From contig VGMK01000017.1 of assembly GCA_016866375.1 (NCBI GenBank), positions 1 through 17,781 of the forward strand: DNA of 17,781 nt, read 5' to 3'. The notes beneath the pieces are model-generated. The model had not been told where the DNA came from and did not search any database. It saw only the letters and a program-made list of their open reading frames with translations. A program made the position numbers and the translations under genes. Source of the stretch: Bacteroidota bacterium. Its GTDB lineage: Bacteria > Bacteroidota > Bacteroidia > Flavobacteriales_D > Crocinitomicaceae. The stretch's first letter is position 1. Each line of letters starts with the position of its first letter. Of the stretch, positions 12,977 to 17,781 are shown one piece after another.

Positions 12977-15697
12977 ATGGATAGAGTAACATACGTTGGT
13001 AACGCAGATGTGAACGCAATCGAGCATCTTTATACATTATTCAGACAAAATCCAGAAAATGTTGATCGAGGTTGGCAAAAGTTCTTTGAAGGCTTTGACT
13101 TTGCAAGAACCAATTTTGAGGAAGGGGGCGAAATCCCTGAAAACTTTCAGAAAGAATTTAAGGTATTAAATCTTATCAGTGGCTATCGCACCAGAGGGCA
13201 CTTGTTCACGAAGACAAATCCTGTTCGCGAGCGGCGTCAATATACCCCGACCTTAGCCATCGAAAATTTTGGTTTGAGCCAAGAAGATTTGGAGGAAGAA
13301 TTTCAAGCGGGCAATGAATTAGGTTTGGGTGCATGTACTTTAAAAGAAATTATACACCACCTGCAATTAACTTATTGCCAATCCATTGGGATAGAATACG
13401 TTTACATGCGTGACCCCGAGCGAATAGAATGGTTAAAAAATAAAATTGAACTAAAAAATCGACCACAGTTTGATAAAAACAGAAAAATTGAAATTTTCAA
13501 AAAATTAAATCAGGCTTCTGGATTTGAGGCCTTTTTGGGAAAAAAATTCGTTGGTCAAAAGCGTTTTTCCATTGAGGGTGGTGAAGCTTTAATTCCTGCT
13601 TTAGACACCTTAGTAAACAAGGGGTCGACGATCGGTGTAGCGTATTTCGTCATGGGGATGGCGCATCGCGGAAGGTTGAATACACTGACCAATATTTTCC
13701 AAAAAAGGCCCAGAGATATTTTCTCTGAATTTGAAGGCAAGGAATTTGACTACGAAACAACTTTTGATGGTGATGTAAAATACCACCAAGGTTTTACATC
13801 GCACCTCACCCTTCAAAATGGAAATAAAATGGGCTTAACATTGGCTCCAAATCCATCGCACTTGGAGGCAGTAAATACCGTTGTAGAAGGAATTGCACGG
13901 GCAAAAATAGATCATGTTTATTTGGACGAAAAAAAGGTTTGTCCTGTTTTGATTCATGGTGATGCCGCCGTTGCTGGTCAGGGAATCGTTTATGAAACAA
14001 TACAGATGGCGCAATTGAATGGTTACCGCGCCGGAGGGACGATACACCTGGTGGTCAATAACCAAGTTGGGTTTACTACAAATTACCTCGATGCAAGATC
14101 ATCTACCTATTGTACAGATGTCGCAAAAACCACACTTTGCCCAGTTTTTCATGTGAATGGGGACGATATAGAGGCAGTTGTGCAGGCAGTAGAAATCGCT
14201 ATTGAATACCGACAACAATTCAATAGGGACATTTTCATTGACCTTCTTTGCTACCGGAAATATGGACATAACGAGGGGGATGAGCCTAAGTTTACACAAC
14301 CAAAATTATACGATATCATCGCCAAACACCCTAATCCAAAAGTGATTTATCAAAAGCAACTGGAAAATGAAGGGGTAATTTCCAATGCAGATGCCAAGGC
14401 GATCGAGGATGATTACAATGATTTTTTGGAAAAGGAGTTCGAGGAATCTCGAAAGAAGGAAAAAGCACTGGTTTATGATTTTTTAGCTTTAACTTGGGAA
14501 GGTTATCGACACGGAGAGGAGAAAGATTTTCTAAAATCTCCGGAGACCGGCGTAGACAAGAAAAAGTTGTATGAATTGGGTATTAAACTGGCTGCACTTC
14601 CAGAGGGCCGAAAGTATTTTCGAAAAATAGCGAAGATTTTTGAGGACCGCTCGAATGCAATCAAAGAGGATAAATTGGATTGGGGCACAGCAGAGATGTT
14701 GGCTTATGCAAGTTTGCTCGTTGAAGGTCATTCGGTAAGAATTTCAGGGCAGGATGTAGAGCGTGGTACGTTTTCTCATCGCCACGCTGTGGTTAAAACC
14801 GAGGACACGGAGGAGGAAATACAAACACTTAATTTACTGGCAGACAGGCAAGCAAGTTTTGAAGTGTATAACTCTTTATTGTCAGAATATGGCGTGCTTG
14901 GGTTTGAATATGGCTATTCACTCGCTCACCCATCCGGTTTAACCATTTGGGAAGCACAATTTGGGGATTTCTTCAACGGTGCACAAATAATGGTGGATCA
15001 ATTTATTTCTGCAGGTGAAGACAAATGGGCTACTCAAAGTGGACTGGTGATGCTTTTGCCTCACGGTTATGAAGGTCAAGGTGCAGAGCATTCCAGTGGA
15101 CGAATGGAGCGCTTTTTACAGCAATGTGCGGATTGTAATATGCAAATTGTCAATACCACAACGCCCGCCAATTATTTTCACTTGTTAAGAAGACAAATTG
15201 TGCGCGATTTCAGAAAACCATTGGTTGTATTTTCCCCGAAGATGTTGTTGCGTTACCCAGATGCTACCTCCCCATTAAGTGAGTTAGCGAGTGGTTCGTT
15301 CCAAGAGGTCATTGATGATTCACATGCAAAAGTAAAGGAGGTGGATACCCTGGTGCTTTGTTCTGGTAAGATTTTCTACGAATTGAAATTGAAAGCATGC
15401 GAACTTGGTGTGAATTCCATGGCCTTCGTACGTGTGGAGCAATTGTATCCATTTCCCAAAAAGCAGTTCGACATTATTTTAGCGAAATATAATGCGAAAA
15501 ATATCATTTGGGCGCAGGAGGAGCCAGCCAACATGGGTGCGTGGACATACATGGCAATGAACTTGCGGCACCTTCCACTAATTGGCATTTGTCGACCAGC
15601 AAGTGCAGCCTCGGCAGAGGGATCGAAAAAATTACATGAGAAACGCTTGGAAAAGTTGTTCAAAGAGTTGTTTTCGTATGCAAAAGTGACTAGTTAA
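12977..15697 (+). CDS. sucA: 2-oxoglutarate dehydrogenase E1 component
   Basis: Thiamine-diphosphate-dependent decarboxylase subunit of the 2-oxoglutarate dehydrogenase complex in the TCA cycle. The 906-residue protein has the short N-terminal E2-binding segment (NAIEHLYTLFRQNPENVDRGW, from about 13). Core motifs follow: RFSIEGGEALIP (about 196-207), MGMAHRGRLN (about 226-235), LAPNPSHLEAV, and HGDAAVAGQGIVYE, then NNQVGFTT and VNGDDIEAV of the ThDP site. The C-terminal transketolase-like half includes HPSGLTIWEAQFGDFFNGAQ and LLPHGYEGQGAEHSSGRMERFLQ. There is no fused acyltransferase domain as in actinobacterial Kgd. The frame also opens with GTG at 12971; ATG at 12977 is preferred. Fifteen bases separate it from sucB. 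No lpd gene is adjacent. Confidence 0.96.
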   Translation: MDRVTYVGNADVNAIEHLYTLFRQNPENVDRGWQKFFEGFDFARTNFEEGGEIPENFQKEFKVLNLISGYRTRGHLFTKTNPVRERRQYTPTLAIENFGLSQEDLEEEFQAGNELGLGACTLKEIIHHLQLTYCQSIGIEYVYMRDPERIEWLKNKIELKNRPQFDKNRKIEIFKKLNQASGFEAFLGKKFVGQKRFSIEGGEALIPALDTLVNKGSTIGVAYFVMGMAHRGRLNTLTNIFQKRPRDIFSEFEGKEFDYETTFDGDVKYHQGFTSHLTLQNGNKMGLTLAPNPSHLEAVNTVVEGIARAKIDHVYLDEKKVCPVLIHGDAAVAGQGIVYETIQMAQLNGYRAGGTIHLVVNNQVGFTTNYLDARSSTYCTDVAKTTLCPVFHVNGDDIEAVVQAVEIAIEYRQQFNRDIFIDLLCYRKYGHNEGDEPKFTQPKLYDIIAKHPNPKVIYQKQLENEGVISNADAKAIEDDYNDFLEKEFEESRKKEKALVYDFLALTWEGYRHGEEKDFLKSPETGVDKKKLYELGIKLAALPEGRKYFRKIAKIFEDRSNAIKEDKLDWGTAEMLAYASLLVEGHSVRISGQDVERGTFSHRHAVVKTEDTEEEIQTLNLLADRQASFEVYNSLLSEYGVLGFEYGYSLAHPSGLTIWEAQFGDFFNGAQIMVDQFISAGEDKWATQSGLVMLLPHGYEGQGAEHSSGRMERFLQQCADCNMQIVNTTTPANYFHLLRRQIVRDFRKPLVVFSPKMLLRYPDATSPLSELASGSFQEVIDDSHAKVKEVDTLVLCSGKIFYELKLKACELGVNSMAFVRVEQLYPFPKKQFDIILAKYNAKNIIWAQEEPANMGAWTYMAMNLRHLPLIGICRPASAASAEGSKKLHEKRLEKLFKELFSYAKVTS

Positions 15698-15712
15698 TTA
15701 TAAGATAGAAGT

Positions 15713-16981
15713 ATGTCAGTATTACAAATGAAAGTTCCAAGCCCAGGGGAATCAATATCAGAGGTGGAGATTGCACAATGGTTGGTAAAAGACGGAGACT
15801 ACGTGGAAAAAGACCAAGCGGTGGCTGAGGTTGACTCTGACAAAGCTACCCTTGAACTGCCTGCAGAACAAAGTGGTGTTATTACCTTAAAAGCTGCAGA
15901 AGGCGATGTTGTCAAAGTGGGTCAAGTTGTTTGTTTGATTGATACATCTGCGGTAAAGCCTGCCGGAAGCACTGAGCCAAAAGCGGAGGAAAAAGTGGAA
16001 AATGTACAGGTTCCCGTCTCTTCAGTTGGAGCAGCCGAGGGAGCTACTGCCGATAAAGAAATTGCGAAAAAAGATATTTCTTATGCTTCAGGGACACCTT
16101 CCCCAGCTGCCACTAAGATCATGAGTGAAAGTGGGATTTCGGCAAAACAAGTTTTGGCAACAGGTAAGGATGGCCGAATAACAAAGCAAGACGTCATAAC
16201 TGCTCTATCCTCGAACCAGTCTTCAGAATCGCATTCACATGCCATAGGCAATCGAAATCAAAACCGAGAAAAGATGTCGATGCTTCGTAGAAAAATTGCC
16301 GAGCGCCTTGTTTCTGTGAAAAAAGAAACAGCCATGTTGACCACATTCAATGAGGTGGACATGAAACCAATCATGGATATTCGTTCCAAATACAAGGATA
16401 GATTTGCAAAACATCACGAAGTTAATTTAGGGTTCATGTCTTTTTTTACAAAAGCTGTTACCGAAGCTTTAAAATTATTTCCGGCAGTCAACGCGCAAAT
16501 TGAGGGGCAAGAGATTATTTTCCACAACTATGCAGATGTGGGTATTGCAGTCTCTTCACCCAAGGGCTTAATGGTTCCCGTAGTTCGAAATGCTGAGCAA
16601 CTTTCCCTTGCAGAGATAGAGCGTGAAATCAAACGGCTAGCCATTTTAGCACGCGATGGAAAAATTAAACCTGAAGATATGACTGGAGGAACATTTACCA
16701 TTACCAACGGAGGTGTATTTGGATCAATGTTGTCAACGCCAATCATTAATCCGCCGCAATCCGCTATTCTGGGTATGCATAATGTTGTGGAACGACCGGT
16801 AGCAATCAATGGAAAAGTAGAAATTCGTCCAATCATGTACCTTGCTCTTTCATACGATCACCGAATCATTGATGGAAAAGAATCGGTAGGTTTTTTGGTG
16901 AAGGTGAAAGAAATATTAGAAAATCCTGCCCTTTTGCTTCCTCGCACCGATGACTCGTTAGAAGTGTTACTTGGCTTGTAA
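15713..16981 (+). CDS. sucB: 2-oxoglutarate dehydrogenase E2, dihydrolipoyl succinyltransferase
   Basis: Core subunit of the 2-oxoglutarate dehydrogenase complex, transferring succinyl groups to CoA. The 422-residue protein has one N-terminal lipoyl domain (about 1-77) with the lipoylated Lys44 in VDSDKATLE. A flexible linker rich in Ala, Glu, Pro and Val follows (about 78-120). The peripheral-subunit-binding domain (about 128-165, SPAATKIMSESGISAKQV and GKDGRITKQDV) comes next, then the catalytic domain (about 186-422). Catalytic His383 and Asp387 are in SYDHRIIDGKESVGFL. The FTITNGGVFGSMLSTPIINPPQSAILG region is intact and reads as SucB rather than pyruvate dehydrogenase E2. It follows sucA by 15 bp in an evident operon. 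No obvious hairpin terminator was seen after the stop. Confidence 0.95.
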   Translation: MSVLQMKVPSPGESISEVEIAQWLVKDGDYVEKDQAVAEVDSDKATLELPAEQSGVITLKAAEGDVVKVGQVVCLIDTSAVKPAGSTEPKAEEKVENVQVPVSSVGAAEGATADKEIAKKDISYASGTPSPAATKIMSESGISAKQVLATGKDGRITKQDVITALSSNQSSESHSHAIGNRNQNREKMSMLRRKIAERLVSVKKETAMLTTFNEVDMKPIMDIRSKYKDRFAKHHEVNLGFMSFFTKAVTEALKLFPAVNAQIEGQEIIFHNYADVGIAVSSPKGLMVPVVRNAEQLSLAEIEREIKRLAILARDGKIKPEDMTGGTFTITNGGVFGSMLSTPIINPPQSAILGMHNVVERPVAINGKVEIRPIMYLALSYDHRIIDGKESVGFLVKVKEILENPALLLPRTDDSLEVLLGL

Positions 16982-17031
16982 AAAAAATAGGCGAGGTTAA
17001 AAATTAATAAATCGGCAAGTAAGGGAATAAA

Positions 17032-17039
17032 AAATTTTG
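17032..17039 (+). promoter_or_regulatory. Possible degenerate -7 box (AAATTTTG) before the T9SS cargo gene
   Basis: AAATTTTG matches seven of the eight positions of the pattern TAnnTTTG and is followed by an AT-rich leader. There is no TTG at a convincing distance upstream. The 70-base region after sucB otherwise shows no clear signal. Confidence 0.25.
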
Positions 17040-17102
17040 TAGATTTATCCAATGAACCTACTAAACTTTTTTAAAAGACAAGAGCAACCTAAAACAAAAA
17101 AG

Positions 17103-17633
17103 ATGACAAAAAACACTTGTCTGCCGCCTGCCTACCAGCCAGGTAGGAAAGGCACGAAATCAAGACCCATTTTGCTCCTCGCAGCAGGACTGCTATGGGC
17201 GGGCTTGGCACAAGCCCAGGAATCAGCAAATGCCTCCGGCGGAGATGCCACAGGCAGCGGTGGAACAGTAGCTTACAGCATCGGACAGGTAGTATACACC
17301 ACCAACACAGGAAGTGACGGAAGCGCAGCGCAAGGCGTTCAGCATGCCTACGAAATTTTCACTATAGGCATTAAGGAAACAGAGCTCAACATTTCACTTA
17401 TTGCTTTTCCAAATCCAACAACCGAAAATTTAATCTTGCAAATAAGCGACTACAACAACGAAAAATTGTCGTTTCAATTATTTGATATTCAGGGTAAGCA
17501 ATTAAGCAACGGACAAGTAACAGCAAAGCAAACCCAAATAAACATGAATGGTTTGCCAACTGCTACTTATTTCATAAATGTTGTAAACCAAGAAAACAAA
17601 CAAGTTCAATCCTTTAAAATCATTAAAAACTAA
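17103..17633 (+). CDS. Small secreted protein with T9SS type A sorting domain
   Basis: Exported protein with three parts, numbered from the ATG at 17103 (176 residues). Residues about 22-38 are a signal peptide (RPILLLAAGLLWAGLAQA, cleavage likely before QES). Residues about 39-87 are a Gly/Thr/Ser-rich domain (GGDATGSGGTVAYSIGQVVYTTNTG). Residues about 98-176 are a type IX secretion type A C-terminal sorting domain (AFPNPTTENLIL, LFDIQGKQL, ATYFINV, SFKIIKN). It should cross the outer membrane by T9SS and be anchored or released after the domain is removed. An ATG at 17052 would add 17 residues. I prefer 17103 because an A-rich tract precedes it and the n-region is already long. Base composition is mosaic: about 60% GC by hand count at 17161-17340 against 30-37% at 17341-17520. 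The function is unknown. Confidence 0.8.
   Translation: MTKNTCLPPAYQPGRKGTKSRPILLLAAGLLWAGLAQAQESANASGGDATGSGGTVAYSIGQVVYTTNTGSDGSAAQGVQHAYEIFTIGIKETELNISLIAFPNPTTENLILQISDYNNEKLSFQLFDIQGKQLSNGQVTAKQTQINMNGLPTATYFINVVNQENKQVQSFKIIKN
17123..17153. repeat. Imperfect palindromic element inside the signal-peptide coding region
   Basis: CCTACC (17131-17136), a 5-base loop and GGTAGG (17142-17147) form a perfect 6-bp stem, flanked by GCC (17123-17125) and GGC (17151-17153). The C/G-rich element is translated as LPPAYQPGRKG in the n-region of the signal peptide. It resembles the CCTGCC/GGCAGG palindromes scattered in some Bacteroidota genomes. That resemblance is from memory and only one copy is in the window. 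Confidence 0.4.
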
Positions 17634-17638
17634 AAATT

Positions 17639-17781
17639 ATGAAAAAGATAATTGCAATTTGTGCAGCAATTTTAATGGTTACAAGTGTGTTTGCTCAAGT
17701 ACCCGAAAAAATGAGTTATCAAGCAGTAATTCGCGATAATTTAAATGCTCTAGTAATGAATAGTGCTGTTGGAATGCGAAT
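17639..17781 (+). CDS. Secreted protein of a Bacteroidota surface family, N-terminal part (cut by window edge)
   Basis: The first 47 codons are visible. A clear signal peptide (KKIIAICAAILMVTSVFA, cleavage before QVPEK) is followed by PEKMSYQAVIRDNLNALVMN and VGMR. I recognise the MSYQAVIR opening as one seen in large secreted Bacteroidota proteins, often annotated as collagen-like or tail-fibre-domain proteins; this is from memory. It starts 5 bases after the stop of the T9SS cargo gene, so the two are probably one transcript. Its composition is AT-rich, like the second half of the upstream gene. The domain content after residue 47 is outside the window. Confidence 0.7.
   Translation, partial: MKKIIAICAAILMVTSVFAQVPEKMSYQAVIRDNLNALVMNSAVGMR

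Noticed and set aside
13555..14731. Several minus-strand open frames opposite sucA
   Set aside because: They are shadows of the sucA coding sequence with no family resemblance, and overlap one another in different frames.
16981..17051. Terminator after sucB
   Set aside because: There is an A-run after the stop and AT-rich sequence, but I found no stable hairpin followed by a T-run.
17052..17102. ATG at 17052 as start of the T9SS cargo gene
   Set aside because: It would give a signal peptide with an n-region of about 38 residues. The A-rich tract before the ATG at 17103 looks more like an initiation region. It is not firmly excluded.
1..17781. CRISPR array, tRNA, rRNA, insertion sequence or phage genes
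   Set aside because: No regular repeat-spacer pattern, no recognisable RNA gene and no transposase or integrase were seen on reading both strands.

Overview
The window reads as a chromosomal segment of a Bacteroidota bacterium, most likely of the Flavobacteriales (a Crocinitomicaceae/Fluviicola-like lineage is my guess). The evidence is a type IX secretion (T9SS) sorting-domain protein, a DUF2480 protein, the long Bacteroidota form of PurF, menaquinone synthesis by MenA, and WaaA, together with an AT-rich background. Several starts lie just downstream of boxes that match the Bacteroidota -7 consensus TAnnTTTG, and start codons lack Shine-Dalgarno sequences. No rRNA, tRNA, CRISPR array, transposase or phage gene was seen, and no gene-free stretch exceeds 300 bases.

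Region 1 (1-6507, minus strand) is a tightly packed operon for nucleotide-sugar synthesis, read from right to left: wbpE-type aminotransferase, ugd, UDP-xylose synthase (uxs), wbpD-type acetyltransferase, wbpB-type oxidoreductase, wbpA/tviB-type dehydrogenase, and the first 45 codons of rfbB, which runs off the left edge. Junctions are 4-bp overlaps, 1-bp gaps, a TGATG overlap and one 22-bp gap. A good promoter (TTG, 20-bp spacer, TAACTTTG) lies upstream of wbpE. WbpA, B, E and D together convert UDP-GlcNAc to UDP-GlcNAc(3NAc)A, a precursor of di-N-acetylated uronic acids in O-antigen or capsule. Ugd and Uxs make UDP-glucuronate and UDP-xylose. RfbB makes dTDP-4-keto-6-deoxyglucose. The operon therefore supplies at least three sugar branches for a surface glycan.

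Region 2 (6637-8585, plus) has a probable outer-membrane or cell-envelope protein overlapping waaA (Kdo transferase of lipid A/LPS core synthesis). Region 3 (8582-11322, minus) holds purF, convergent with waaA and overlapping it by 4 bp, and an upstream rhomboid protease gene. Region 4 (11424-12876, plus) is a DUF2480-menA pair, divergent from the rhomboid gene across a short intergenic region that carries a perfect 15-bp dyad. Region 5 (12977-16981, plus) is sucA-sucB, the E1 and E2 components of 2-oxoglutarate dehydrogenase.

Region 6 (17103-17781, plus) is the accessory part. It has a small secreted T9SS type A protein with an obviously mosaic base composition and a palindromic element inside its signal-peptide coding region. 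It is followed closely by the start of another secreted protein that is cut by the right edge. Region 6 is the best candidate for poorly described biology here; the rest is mostly recognisable housekeeping or envelope metabolism in a locally interesting arrangement.
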